A stretch of 64,000 bases of DNA from Malus domestica. Lineage: Eukaryota > Streptophyta > Magnoliopsida > Rosales > Rosaceae. The DNA lies in NCBI RefSeq assembly GCF_042453785.1, contig NC_091667.1, forward strand, positions 19,705,501 to 19,769,500, in the 5' to 3' direction. Below the pieces are notes generated by a model that saw only the letters and a program-made list of their open reading frames with translations, searched no databases and was not told the origin of the DNA. The translations under genes and the position numbers were made by a program. Shown one piece after another: positions 20,819 through 32,715 of the stretch (the stretch's first letter is position 1; each line of letters begins with the position of its first letter).

Positions 20819-23640
20819 TGCTAACTAGGGGTAGAATTATCTCTCCTCCTAATTTCTTTTCTCTTCCCACCTCTCCTATTTAAAAAGATTAAACCACCTT
20901 AATATTTTATATGAATTTTTTATAAAGAGAAAAGTACCCAAAAAAAAAAAACGTGGCCTACGATTACACCATCATTAGCAGAATGCTAAGGTCTGCCTAG
21001 TATCAAATCCGACTACACCATCATTATCGATTTAGACTTTTTTTTATGTGCTATTCACACACCTTTTTAATTTCTGGTAATCAAATCAGATAAATTAAAG
21101 AAGATCAAACGATAAAAAGTAATAAGAGATGTGTGAGAATTTGATGACCAACAACTAATCAAGCACCTCTCTAGTTTGTTGGAGGAAATCATAAGATATC
21201 ATGAGATTTTATTCTTCGCCCAGTAAACACAAAATCGAAGGTGCAAAAATTGGGTCCATGCTCCGTACATTGCATTTGTTCATCATGATGGATTATAGAG
21301 TTGTCGAAATATTGTATTTAGGTAAAATTTTGAAATAGGATGAGAATCCTTATACTGTCAGTCTTCTATATACGATGACTACTTGCTACATATGGTGGTA
21401 TACGCTTATTTGAAAGGATAAATTTTCATATTATACAAGGAATGGAATTATTATTGAGTTGTCTTGGATACAAGCGATTTTACGCACTCATCTTAATTAT
21501 GTTAAAAGGATATTATACAAGGGGATATAAGGGAGCTTGAGAATCAAACTTGAGATATCAAGTACCACAGTAAAATCTTTTGACTATCAGAAAAATAACC
21601 CTTTGTGTTTTACGTGTATTAATTAAACTGAAGCAGTTACGACACATACCTTGATAAGTTCAAAGATGTCATTTTTTACCTCTTATCTTCCCTCTGAGAT
21701 ATAATAATAAATCAAATTGGTAAAATTTAGTCGTTTTCCATAACCTTAGTTAAACAGTCTTTGGCTCTCGTGGAGATAAATTATCTACTCGTGTGGATGG
21801 TAGCGCCAAACTTTATTGTTATGGTATAAGAAACTTGAATTCAAATCAGAAGTTGTGTAGGTAACAAATTTGTAAGACATTAAATTAGATTTATAAGATC
21901 TTACACCTCCAGTGGTATAACACTTGCTGCCCCGGTACCACATATTTATGACAGGCTAATTTCTTTCTTCATACAGCTTTGATATCACATGAGGCGGTAA
22001 TGTACTTTTGACCTCCGAGTCAAACGGTATTCTAAAAAAAAGTCAACACCCCCAATGAATATATCAAGTGGGAGTTCAAACTCGGGTTAGAGATTCCCAA
22101 CCTTTGCTCACTTTCCGCTAGACCAACCTTTTGGGATTGGTACAACACCTGCCTTGTTGAAAAAAAAAAAAGTTACATTTGTTATAAATCAAAATAGGAA
22201 TAAGATGACAAGTGACGCTTTACCGCATTGGCAGAAGGTAATCATGCTTATGCACCTTGGTGCGAGTTCAATCCCACCAATTCCCCTTCTCTTAACAAAT
22301 AAATATCTAACCCACTAACGTTATTGCTCTACCAACACTATGCTACAATGAGTGAAATCTATCGAATTTGTGTCGGGTAAGGGTTTAGCCAGTACGACAC
22401 TATATATTTCTCTGGTACAACGCTATAGTATACTAGGAGGATGTGGAGATGTGGAGGCAAATTTCGTACAAGACTAGATCAACGAAATCACACATGCAAG
22501 ATAACAAACATTGTAAGCCTAATTGACAAACACCCGATAGAAAGGGGAAGGGTGTTCGCCACATGGACTCTGATGCTTGAGTCAGAGAGATAGTTTAAGA
22601 GAAACTATGAACTTGAGAGAGTTATGAGTAGTAAGTGGCGATTATTGTTCTTATGTTTGACTTGGCTATTTATAAACTTGAACCCTAGCAAGAAACCGAG
22701 AGGGGAGGTTGCAGGCCGTACTAGGAAAACCTTAACATTCTGCTAATGATGGTGTAGTCGCCGTAGTCCTGACTACTAGTTGTCACAATGGTCCATGTTG
22801 GTAAGAGCCCAGACGCATCGTACACCTAAGGGGAGACTCCCCATTACCCATAGGGCAAATAGGTGCCACGTTCCTTCTAAGAGATCAAACAAGTGCCACG
22901 TTCCCCGAGGTAGTCTTTGGTCTGCTAACAACATCAAGGGTTAATCTGTTATAACGAGCATAAAGTTCATATGTCATTCTCCTATTGGATGTGGTTAATT
23001 TATGTCTCCACATAAGTAGAGACGCTATTCTGTCTTTTTAATTGTGATTATATTAAATAATTACTAGAAACTCATTAGGAGTATGTTTGTTTTGATTGCT
23101 CTCTTTAAAAAAGTATTTTCTTTTAGTTTCGTCCTAGGGTTCAGATCTTTGTGTGAAAAGGGGTGAAGTTGTTTTATTTTTTGGATATACTTGACTTGGT
23201 GTTATGGGGTTATGGCAGTGATTAGGTGATGCAGTTAGACCTATGAGCATCATAATCTCTATCCTAATACAATTTGAGAGTTTTTTTTTCTCCCACGATC
23301 TTTGTGAACACGAGATTTAGCGATTCTATTGATTCTTGTAATCTTGCGATTCTGGGTGAGCTCGGCTTTCAACGAAGTGCTTAAAGTCTGCTTATTGCTT
23401 TTGTAGTTAATTGTGATTATTGTAATATTTTTAAATCTAATTTGTAAAGACCTTTTTGGGATTGAATCGTTACAAATCATATAGATAATTTTAATTATAA
23501 TTTAAAAAACGAATTTCTCCAATACAATCACTTAAACCTAAGGGGCCAAGGCCATCTTAACTCAAGCACCTAGTAAATAATTAACCAAGGTTAGTGGGTT
23601 GATGTGAGCTATAAATATAGGGGAATAGTGGCCCTCCCTC
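20819..23640. other. Intergenic region between MATE and ARID genes
   Basis: No coding region is supported. A SINE-like segment lies at about 22200-22290, with a B-box-like GTGCGAGTTCAATCCC. A short minus frame at 23259-23480 is not recognisable. The remainder is AT-rich unique or decayed repeat sequence. Confidence 0.5.
22200..22295 (+). repeat. SINE-like (tRNA-derived) fragment
   Basis: The sequence CGCTTTACCGCATTGGCAG followed 40 bp later by GTGCGAGTTCAATCCC has the spacing of Pol III A and B boxes. No clear target duplication, so the call is tentative. Confidence 0.35.
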
Positions 23641-24445
23641 AAAACCTATGAGCTTTTCAAAATCCCATTATTTTTCATCAAAAACTCTCTCTCACGCCTC
23701 AACAAAAAATAAATAAATAAATAAATAGAAGAGTTGGGTTTGGGGTGGGAAGTGGTGGTAACACATCAAAGAGAAAAGAAAAGAGAGAGACTCTACTTTC
23801 TAGAGAGTGGAGAGAGAGAGCGAGAGGCCAAAAGCCCAAGGTGTCAAGCATCAAAGACTCAAAGAAGACAACCCCCAAAGGGAAAGCAAAGGCTCAGTCA
23901 CCAAAAATCAAATGCAAAAAAACCCTCTAAAAAATACAACACCAGTACTGGTATGGTTTCTCTTTTCACTCCATCACTCTCTCTCTCTCTCTCTCTCTCT
24001 CTCCTGTGTGTATTATTAGATTGACCTAAATTGTGGATTGTGGGTCTGTATTTTTCTGTTCAAAAACATGGAAATTTTTATGCCGTCTCTTTCTCTCCCA
24101 CACGCACACAATCGCACGCCCAATCATCAATCCCTGCAATAAAAGAAGGGCCGGGACTGAAACAAATTTCAGATTTTCATGGGGTCCAAACCCGGTAACG
24201 TTTTCTTATGTATATGGCTCTGTTTCTTTCCAGCCCTAGATATATATCTATTTTCCCGCCAAAATTCCGTATTCCGTCTTAATCCGTACCAATTTCATGT
24301 ATTTGTCGTCAAAATCGTTTCTTGTGTTTGAATTTTGAAGTGATTTTCTATTGCCCTCTGTGGTTTTGGGTTTTGGGTTTCGCTTTTTTTTTTTGGAAAG
24401 AAAAACAACCAGCGGATTGCTTTTTAGGGTTTGAATTCAGAATCC
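23641..24445 (+). promoter_or_regulatory. Promoter and 5' leader of the ARID gene
   Basis: Purine-rich leader with GA repeats (23768-23822) and a CT microsatellite (about 23975-24003). Several ATG-initiated short frames precede the main start (for example at 23734, 24033). If this part is in the mature mRNA these would act as upstream ORFs; a leader intron could remove them. Transcription start cannot be placed. Confidence 0.4.
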
Positions 24446-27400
24446 ATGGCAGGGTGGTCGTGGGTAGCTGGTGAGTCCGCTTTAGATTGCGCCGAAACCC
24501 CGAAAGAGGACCGGACGGACGGCTCCTCGGCCGATCTCGAACTGCCTCCGAAAGCTCTAAAACGGTTCGTTTTAGACGTGCCCGATAAGCTACGATGCTG
24601 GTTCGATCAGTTCCTTGGGGTTTTTCTGAAAGAGATCTGTGCCCAAGACTTGCTCCGGCCTTTGCCTCCGATGATCGGTAATGGACAACGGGTGGATTTG
24701 CTCAAGCTCTTTTGGGTTGTGAGAAGGCGAGGTGGGTTTCATGTTCTTTCGGAAATCGGGGTTTGGGACTCCGTGGCTGAAGAGTGTGACTTGGGTTTGA
24801 GTCTTGGCTGGGCTGTGAAATTGGTTTATGTTAAGTACTTGTATTTGCTAGAGAGGGTTATAGAAAAGAAGGATTTTGAATGGAGTTTGGCAAGTAGTGA
24901 CATTGATTTGGGTGAGCATTTGATGGCCTTGCAGGACGAGTTTACAGAGTTCTTCTCAGATATGCCTGATCGAAAGTTGAAAGACGGGGGTTACCCGAAT
25001 GTTGAATTGTCATCTAAGAGTTTTAAGGACAGTAATGAGGTGGGAAGTGCGGTAGCAAATTCAGATAGGCTCAAGAAAAGTGGTGTCAGTGAAGAGTTTC
25101 TGGATTTGGATACGAGGAATGTGGCGAATGTTTTGAATGCTGGAAAATTTGGCAATGGTAATGTTCTTTTGTCAGGTGGTGGCATGTCATGTTTGGTTGT
25201 GGATTTAACGAATAGCATGGAGGATGTTGACAAGTTGCGTGACAATGATGAGGTAAAAAGTGAGATGGGGGAATCGGGTGGAGGGACGAAAAATGATGAC
25301 GTTGATGAAGATGTCATGATTTTGGATCCCTCTGCTGTTGAAGAAGTGAACTCTTTCCGTAAAAGGAAGCGAGAGTTGGGTGGAAGTGAGGCGGGGGAAT
25401 TGCTTAGAGGGAAGAAAAATGACAGCAGCGATGAACATGTAACGTTTTTGGATGCCTCAACAGTTGAAGAAGCGAGTCCTCTTTGTGAAAAAGAGCAAGA
25501 GGCATTGTGTAGAATGTTGAATTGGGTTAGAATGATTGCAAAGGATCCTTGTGATCCTTCAGTTGGTTCATTACCAGAGAGGTCGAAGTGGAAGTCTTTC
25601 AGGAAGGAGGAGAACTGGGTGCAGGTCTTGCAGGCTCGAGAAGCTATAATTCTGAAGAGGCATACTGATTCAGGTCCTGAACAGTCTAACTGGCAGGTAT
25701 ATCAACATATGCTATGTGCTATAACTTTTTAGATGATTGGAAATATTATTTACTTGCATGTGTACATTTGATAATATCTTCAGGTTAAAGTTGTATACGC
25801 GTATGTGTGTGCAAGCACGCATGCATCGTTTTAATTTAGTCATGTTTTTAATTTGATTGCCTTTATTGCTGGGACTGAATCATCTATTCGCATTTTTTGT
25901 CCCTTTGGGATATGGAAATGTTATTGTTTTGCTAATATTATGCCTTTCTCGATAAAATAGATTCATATTAATTTTATATATGGTATGCTGGTGAATACGT
26001 GAGTGTGCTAGTATATTCTATTTTCAGGATGTATATTTTTTATTTTTAGAAAATATGCATGTGTCCTTCCCTGCAATGCAGTTCAACTATCAAACCGTCT
26101 ATATTTTAGCCGTCTATATTTTAGCTCGTTCTTCATGGATCATCCCTCAAAAAATCATCAAGACCCTAAACTGTTTGGTCATCTAAAAATGTGCAAAAAA
26201 AAAAAAGTTACAATTAGGTAAAATTGAAACGACATGATCGGTAGATCTCGGCTTCGAGACTTGCGAGCAGCCTCTCCATAAATGGGGGTAAGGCTAGCCG
26301 ACATTCACCTCTCCCAGACCCTGCGTAAAGCGGGAGCTTTGTGCACTGGGTACGACCTAGGTAAAATTGAAACGACAGTGAAGATAATTAAACAGCTAAG
26401 CTGTTGTTGATAATCCTTGCACGAGAAGCTAAAAACTGAATGGTTCCCATCATTGGATTACAACCTAGAAAAGGATGTCCTTATTTTTGCTTATACCGGA
26501 AAATGCATCCTAGTATAATATTTAAATTGGTCTGACTAGTTATACCCAACTAGTTAATAGTGAATTGTTTGTAACTTAATAGATATGCAACATTTTTAGG
26601 GTAAGTGGCTTCTTTTGTATTCACAAATTGTAAGACAATGTTTACCTTCAGATAAAAATAGATATATTGATGTAATCTCCAATTATGTTTGATAGTCTTT
26701 CTATCTGGTGCTGTGGTTGCTATATTCAGATATTGGTTAAACTGATAAACAACATAATTATCTTCATATTTTTTTCCTTTTGACATTAAACCATGTTCCC
26801 ACTTGTAGAAGAATCAGAGGATGCATCCAAGCATGTACGATGATAGTTTTGGCTCCGCTTACAATCTTAGAGAGAGGCTAAGGTTGGAGAAGAAGCTTCT
26901 TTCAGGCGGGAGAACGTCACAGTCAGGAGCCTGTTCAGAGTCATCCTCAGCCAGTGACTTGGACAAAAATAGTCCTGGCATGGCAGGGATGGAGGATCAG
27001 TTGCGAGGAACCAGTGATTATTCTCCAAGCCACATTCTTCTGGGGTCAAATTATCAAGCTCAGTTGCCAGAATGGACTGGTAAGGCTTCTGAAAGTGAAT
27101 CAAAGTGGTTGGGGTCCAGGATTTGGCCATTGGAAAAACCAGAGCACAGATATCTCATTGAGAGAGATCCTATTGGAAAGGGAAGACAAGAGTCTTGTGG
27201 ATGCCAAGTGCCAGGTTCTATAGAATGCGTCAGATTTCACATTTCCGAGAAACGGCTAAGAGTTAAGCGAGAATTGGGGGCAGCTTTCTACCACTGGCAA
27301 TTCAATCAGATGGGCGAGGAAGTTGGACTCCCTTGGACAGAAGCAGAAGGAAAGAAGTTCGAGGCCATAGTAAAGTCAAATCCTTCATCTCTTGGATTAC

Positions 27401-27645
27401 GTTTTTGGGATGAGATATACAAGACTTTTACTAAGAAGAGCAGGAGGGAATTGGTTAGCTACTATTTCAATGTCTTTCTCTTGCAGCGTAGAGGATACCA
27501 GAACAGGTTTACTCCAAACAACATTGATAGTGATGATGAAGAATTAGAGTCGGAATCAATGACTAACGGTTTTGGGAATGAAGAACACAAGTCATCAAAA
27601 TCAATATTAAAATCCCCACATAAGCCACATGCAAAACACAGATAG
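24446..27645 (+). CDS. ARID-ELM2-SANT domain nuclear protein, plant ARID1/ARID2-like
   Basis: Chromatin-associated DNA-binding protein. Two exons (24446-25696 and 26809-27645) join in frame to give 695 residues. The ARID/BRIGHT domain spans about residues 48-138 (CWFDQFLGVFLKEIC.., LLKLFWVVRRRGGFHVLSE). A long acidic linker follows (about 190-330) with a basic RKRKREL patch. Exon 2 supplies an ELM2-like region (LPEWTG, about 502; SRIWPL, 520; CVRFHISEKR) and a SANT/Myb-like helix set from PWTEAEGKKFEAIVKSNP to RELVSYYFNVFLLQRR (about 592-645). This order is that of Arabidopsis At4g11400 and At2g46040 (recognised from memory). ELM2-SANT modules usually recruit histone deacetylases; that role here is inferred. 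The chosen ATG (24446) is the first in frame; the frame extends upstream only to a TTG. Intron 1 carries a SINE. Confidence 0.9.
26235..26357 (+). mobile_element. SINE (Au-like) in the ARID gene intron, 20-bp TSD
   Basis: A 123-bp unit containing CTTGCGAGCAGCCTCTCC, GGGGGTAAGGCTAGCC, CTCTCCCAGACCCTGCG and AGCGGGAGCTTTGTGCACTG, which match the body of the plant Au SINE family as I remember it. A perfect 20-bp target duplication, TAGGTAAAATTGAAACGACA, flanks it (26215-26234 and 26358-26377), as expected for LINE-mediated insertion. It lies in the intron on the same strand as the gene. Confidence 0.88.
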
Positions 27646-29154
27646 CTATTGGAAGGGCACTTTTTGGGGAGATTGTGAAGCCTGGTATGTTTGGGGAATG
27701 TTTCCTTGATGTGCCAGGAAAGGGGCATCGCGGCCTTTGAAATAGAAAATTATGGGTTATGAAGATATCCATTTCCAGAAGTGATTTTGAAGCTTTTTAA
27801 TGACGAAACGGGCTTGGAAGCGCAGCTGTGGCGATTCGGAGCAGCAATGATGCTCTCTTAGTCTTGTTCGTTTACTCCACCTGAGATGCAGGTTTTTCAT
27901 TTTTTTTATGGACGTTTCTTTTAGGTTTTTGACAGCAAAAGCTGATTGAAAAAGAAGCCTTTGGGAATGAATACAGGGAACAGCGAAAGCGGTTAGATGT
28001 AGATCCTAAACAGTGGTCTCAGTCACAGAACTTGTAATTGCAATTGCGGTGGTCTATGAAATTGGTTAATTGAATGGATTTTGCTCTCGGGCATTTTTGT
28101 TTTGGTTTATGTATTTATCTGTTGATTGATCTTTTGGTTATGTATGTATATGGTTGTCATTGTCTTCTTGTTGGATGGGCGGATCAATGCTTTAACTTGG
28201 TACCTTGTTGGTACCTTGGTATACCTCTTGGTGCATGCAGGGATGTCTCCCTTGTTGAAGATGTTACGGTCAATCAATCATGCGTGCTGGCGATTTTTGA
28301 CCTCTGATGCATCGTGATTTGTGAGTTGCACATGCTCTGTTGATCTCTCTCCGGATCCTTTTTTATGAGGGTTCTGAGAATCCGTGAATCGTGTTCGTTT
28401 ATTGGCGTTGGGTACTATTTGTGTTCGATTCACGGATCTCCGGGATCCTCGCAAAGAGGATCCGGATTCTTCTGTTGCATCCCATCTGTGTGTTTTTAGC
28501 ACCTTTTCAACTTGTTTATTCAACTAACATCACAACCAAACATCACATAGTCCACATTGGAGGAATAGAAGAAAAAGAAGAAAACAACACGCGCAAATTG
28601 TAGAGGGCAGCCAGCCATCTTGATTTCATGTATTAATATGGATAATTAATATCTTATAGATCCAATGAATCAAAGGTTAGGCACCGTTAACCATTCAATA
28701 TTATGGTCTGTTGTCTTACGTTCATATCTCGTGGATGGTGAATTATATACCAAATTAAGTTACCTATTGTGTGACTTAACCGAACTTCACCTCCCTTAGC
28801 GTAAAATATATCATTGTAAAAAATAAAAAAAAATAAAAATAAAAAAGTTTGGCATTGTTTGTGTACTCTTTGATATAGAATAGATGTTTCTTTTTGACAT
28901 GGAACAGAGAAGTGGAGCAAGCAAAAAGATGTTTACACTCTAAGTTATTTCCCCAAGGCGGAAGACTTTTTTTTGCGATGTCGCCATACTAATAGTTCAT
29001 TGATATTGATTTGAAGTCTGATTTAGGCTTACATAAAAATATGAAGCCCTTCTAATTGCTCAATACTATTAATGATTGGTCACTATACGCTTTAAAGAGC
29101 ACTTTGAAATGTTGAATCAAGCAACTTGAAAGCTGTCCTTATTATGTGGTGGGG
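27646..29154. other. 3' flank of the ARID gene and intergenic DNA
   Basis: 27646-28330 is the probable 3' UTR and downstream region. An imperfect palindrome at 28351-28466 (arms with GGATCC, GAATCCGTGAATCG and CGATTCACGGATC) is probably a small MITE. The rest is AT-rich with no gene. Confidence 0.45.
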
Positions 29155-29295
29155 TTATTGGGTAAAGTGGAAACTAAAATTTTAAATTAAATTTGTAAAA
29201 TAAGTACGCTTAAGTAATAATTTAATTATCAACAATCACGTTATTTGGTTGTAAATTTAGTTTAAAAAATTTGGCCTCTCTAGTACTATCCTAAT
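29155..29295. repeat. Decayed relative of the MITE at 18518-18688
   Basis: Shares the internal order AACTAAAATTT.., CTTAAGTAATAAT.., TTTAGTTTAAAAAATTT with the intact copy, but the ends have lost exact complementarity. Confidence 0.5.
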
Positions 29296-29891
29296 TTAAA
29301 TTTAATCATTTATTCATTCTATAACCTTGTTTAACCATTTATCATACGTCACATTTCACTTGTTGAGCATTGGTTTGATTGGGACAAAGAGTTTGGCCCA
29401 TGTGACAATAACTTGTTCCACTTTATCTTTCATGCTTAGATTTTAAGTTTTAGGACATTGGTGTGCCATGTTCTATGATTAAGAAATGAACATAAAAGTT
29501 TTGCTATGCTATGATCAATTGTTCAAGCAATTATATTGAGTTGTGCACGTGTGTGTGAGTGCGGATTCTGACGCTCAATTTGTAAGATTTTTGAAAAATC
29601 AATGATCAGAAATCGCTGACGCATAAAACGTTGCCAAAACTTGCCCTGGGCAAGGTTTGGTTGGTCAGAGAGGAAAGGGTGAGTTAGGTTCTTTATGTCA
29701 AAATCCATCGTTTAATGTAAAGGAAGCCCCGTGAACTCTAAGATTGTGCTTCACCCACTTGTCAAGATATGCTTTAGGTACCCTTTAAACTTATTTGACC
29801 CCACATCATCTTCTTCCCTTGCCTTAGAGATCATATCTAAGAAAATGGGTGCTATATTCTGTGTCTAAATAAAATGGTAGATTTCATTTTT

Positions 29892-30104
29892 ATTAGTTCT
29901 TTTTTTTTCAATAATAAGGAGATCGGCTAGTGACTTCGTCACAACAGTCAATCATTTTAGGGGTCGAAAGGACTCATAGAGGCATTTTAGTCTTCTCCTG
30001 GCCACCATCATGCGATTCACCAGTGTCAGAAATCGAACTTAAGATGTTCCGTGTAGAATACGAGCCTATAATTAGTCCCCAACCACTAAGCCACCCTGTG
30101 TTGG
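29892..30104 (-). mobile_element. tRNA-derived SINE, minus strand
   Basis: The minus strand begins CCAACACAGGGTGGCTTAGTGG, with an A box TGGCTTAGTGG, and has a B box AGTTCGATTTC about 50 bp on, the head of a tRNA-derived SINE. It ends in a run of A (plus-strand T tract at 29900-29908). The direct repeat TTTCATTTTT (29882-29891 and 30105-30114) is the probable target duplication. Confidence 0.75.
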
Positions 30105-30689
30105 TTTCATTTTTGACAATTTGATATAGAGGTCTTTCCGGAAGAGATCCCCTTTTTTATTTTTAAATGGGGATCCCTTGTGAGGCTCACACCAATTGAA
30201 CTTCAATGATCTGAACCATCTATTTTTCAAGTTGCACCTCTTAGATCATCCTTACAAAATATTAGCCAAATCGAAAATATTTGAGACATGTAATTGAGTT
30301 CAAAGAAATTGACGAACACTTTTTTCTTTTTCTTTTCTTTTTTGTAAAAATAAAGTGTAAAGGGAGATTGGTTACTCTCACCACCAGCGCTAAAGCATAC
30401 GCACAACCTCGATCTGGAAGGGACACGAGACACCTAACTGCCAAGAAATTGACAAACATTTTGTTCTATGAAATAATGAAATTTCAACGTGATAATAAAA
30501 TAGGCAATTGTTTCGGATTGAATTGAATTTTTGTAAGAATAGTCTATGAATCAAGATTTACAAAACAGACGGTTCGAATAGTTAAAGTTCGTCGTGGAAT
30601 ATATAAATGTTATATAGTTAAAGTGTTCATGTGACCAAGCCAAAATTAGAATTAAAATGTTTAAAAGTAACAATTTGGTTATATAAAAT

Positions 30690-30899
30690 GGACTTGGATT
30701 GTTTGCCCTCCCCATCTCATGCCCTCCTATATTCTGTGATCACGGTTAAGTCACGTCAACATTTTATATTGATTTTTTTATAGAAATAATAAGACAAAAA
30801 GTAATGAGAATATAAAATATTGACATGACTTAACCGTAACCACAAAAATAGAAGGGCATGAGGAGGGTATGGGATGGGGAGGGCAGACAATCCAATTCT
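30690..30899. mobile_element. Palindromic MITE, family copy 2, 9-bp TSD
   Basis: 210 bp. Perfect target duplication ATATAAAAT (30681-30689 and 30900-30908). Ends GGACTTGGATTGTTTGCCC and GGGCAGACAATCCAATTCT; internal arms GGTTAAGTCACGTCAACATT and its near complement. Confidence 0.85.
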
Positions 30900-31514
30900 A
30901 TATAAAATACATGACAATAGAAAATTAAACCCTAAGTTAGAGATTTAAGTTAAAAACTCATCATAATGTTAAGGAAAAACAAATCACTCATCCCAACCAT
31001 TAAGTATCCTTGTTCACGTAGAATGTAAAAAGTGCCCCATATCAAAACATCTTCCATATATATGATATCAGAGCAGATTAACCAATGCACGACGTTAACG
31101 AATAACCATGGCACAATGATCATTCATTTTTCTTCTTTTTTAAAAAAGAAAGATAACTGATGACACAACGATCATTCATGAATACACGTATTTATGATTT
31201 GCCATTTTTTTAATTTATAACCTTGAAAAGGACAAGAATTAATGATGTCAAGGGGAATTGGGAAGGAGGTGTTGAGTAATGTTTAATTAATCTGTTTGAA
31301 TTGACAATTAGGTGTGGTTGGAAATAGATTTTTCAGTGTGATCGATATACGGGATGATACATCACGTTTTATTATACAAATGGTGTAATATGTATGCTAA
31401 AATATTAATAACTTAAGAAATAAAATTTCCTATCACTTCTATTAAAACACATGGTGTACCACTTATGTTTCCGTCAGAATAAAAAAAATTCAGTGGTTGG
31501 GAAGAGTAATTTTA

Positions 31515-32216
31515 GGATTTGGATTCTCTCCTGAGCCTAAGGAGAGGATCCTCCTAACCAAGCAGTATGACCAAGGTATTAAATATCGATAATATCGGAA
31601 ATATCGGTAGTCCAAAAACACGGAATTTTCAATGGAAATATCGGGATATTATCGATATCGATAAAAATTGAATAAAAACCACGGAAATTGTAAGAAAAAC
31701 TTGGAAATTTTTATTGAAACTTTGCAGGATGTTTATTTAGTCAATTATCTATTAGTTTATCACAAAAAATTGGAAAGAAATGCATTGCATGATAGATATA
31801 ATTGATTTAAGTTGATTATATAGTGAGCTGGCAAACATTGTGAGTGTAGAAAATATGTAGTAATTAATGAAAGATGTTTACACACACCATAATCATTTAT
31901 ATATAATGAATTAGTACAATATTTTACATTTTATACATTGCATGGTAAGATACATGAGTGACTTAGCAAGGTCTAAAATACCGATGATATCGAAACTATC
32001 AGTAGTCCAAAAAAATATCAGTACTCCAAAAACACGGAAATTTCAATGGAAATATCGGGATATTATGGATATTTTATACCATGAGTATGACTATTGACTT
32101 TTTATCCAACGACTATAAACAGGAGGTCCCTTTAAAGTTATATTAATTATAATCATTTGATGAAAATCCAACGACCTAGAGGAATCTCTACTTGGGCCGG
32201 GAGAGGATCCAAATCG
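31515..32216. mobile_element. Inverted-repeat element interrupted by a nested MITE
   Basis: Ends GGATTTGGATTCTCTCC and GGAGAGGATCCAAATCG are complementary. Flanks GTAATTTTA (31506-31514) and ATAATTTTA (32217-32225) match at 8 of 9. Without the nested 31572-32083 insertion it would be about 180 bp. Confidence 0.65.
31572..32083. mobile_element. Nested hAT-type MITE, 512 bp, 8-bp TSD
   Basis: Termini CAAGGTATTAAATATC and GATATTTTATACCATG are imperfect inverted repeats. Perfect 8-bp target duplication AGTATGAC (31564-31571 and 32084-32091). The CA..TG ends and the 8-bp duplication are hAT features. Many internal copies of ATATCGG / CCGATAT motifs are concentrated near both ends. Confidence 0.82.
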
Positions 32217-32349
32217 ATAATTTTATTGAGGTGAAGAGAATTGTTTGACAAGGAAGGAATCTTTCAAAGAAAGTGCAACCCGTGTAAAAAAATCAGTATA
32301 AAAATATAAAATGTGGGTCAGGCAAGAAAATTTCAACCATCATTTTTAT

Positions 32350-32574
32350 GGACAAGGATTGTTTGCCTCCTAGTTGTGGTGTTTTTCCATGGTCTTCTAT
32401 TTTATGCGGTCACGGTTAACTCACGTTAATATTTTATATTTTTATTATTTTTTATCTTATTATTTTATTAAAAAATTAATATAAAATATTAACGTGGCTT
32501 AACCGTGACCGCATAAAATAGAAGGGCATGAAAGGGCACCACAACTAGAAGGGGAGGGCAGACAATCCAAGTCC
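32350..32574. mobile_element. Palindromic MITE, family copy 3, in the E2 gene promoter
   Basis: 225 bp with a perfect 9-bp target duplication CATTTTTAT (32341-32349 and 32575-32583). Ends GGACAAGGATTGTTTGCC and GGGCAGACAATCCAAGTCC; long internal arms (GCGGTCACGGTTAACTCACG and its complement GTGGCTTAACCGTGACCGC). It ends 141 bp before the start codon of the E2 gene. Confidence 0.88.
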
Positions 32575-32715
32575 CATTTTTATTTGATTATCTTCTACTT
32601 TTCACATATTGTTTGTCTAAACCGTTTTCTAGTTCTCTCAGTTTGCAAGAAACTCCTCGCTCTCTCTCTCTCTCATAGCACAGAAGAACACAGAAATTGA
32701 CTTGCCCCCAACACC
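32575..32715 (+). promoter_or_regulatory. Proximal promoter and leader of the E2 gene
   Basis: Between the MITE and the start codon there are only 141 bp, with a CT repeat (32663-32676) typical of plant leaders just upstream of the ATG. The leader or core promoter may therefore reach into the MITE. Confidence 0.4.
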
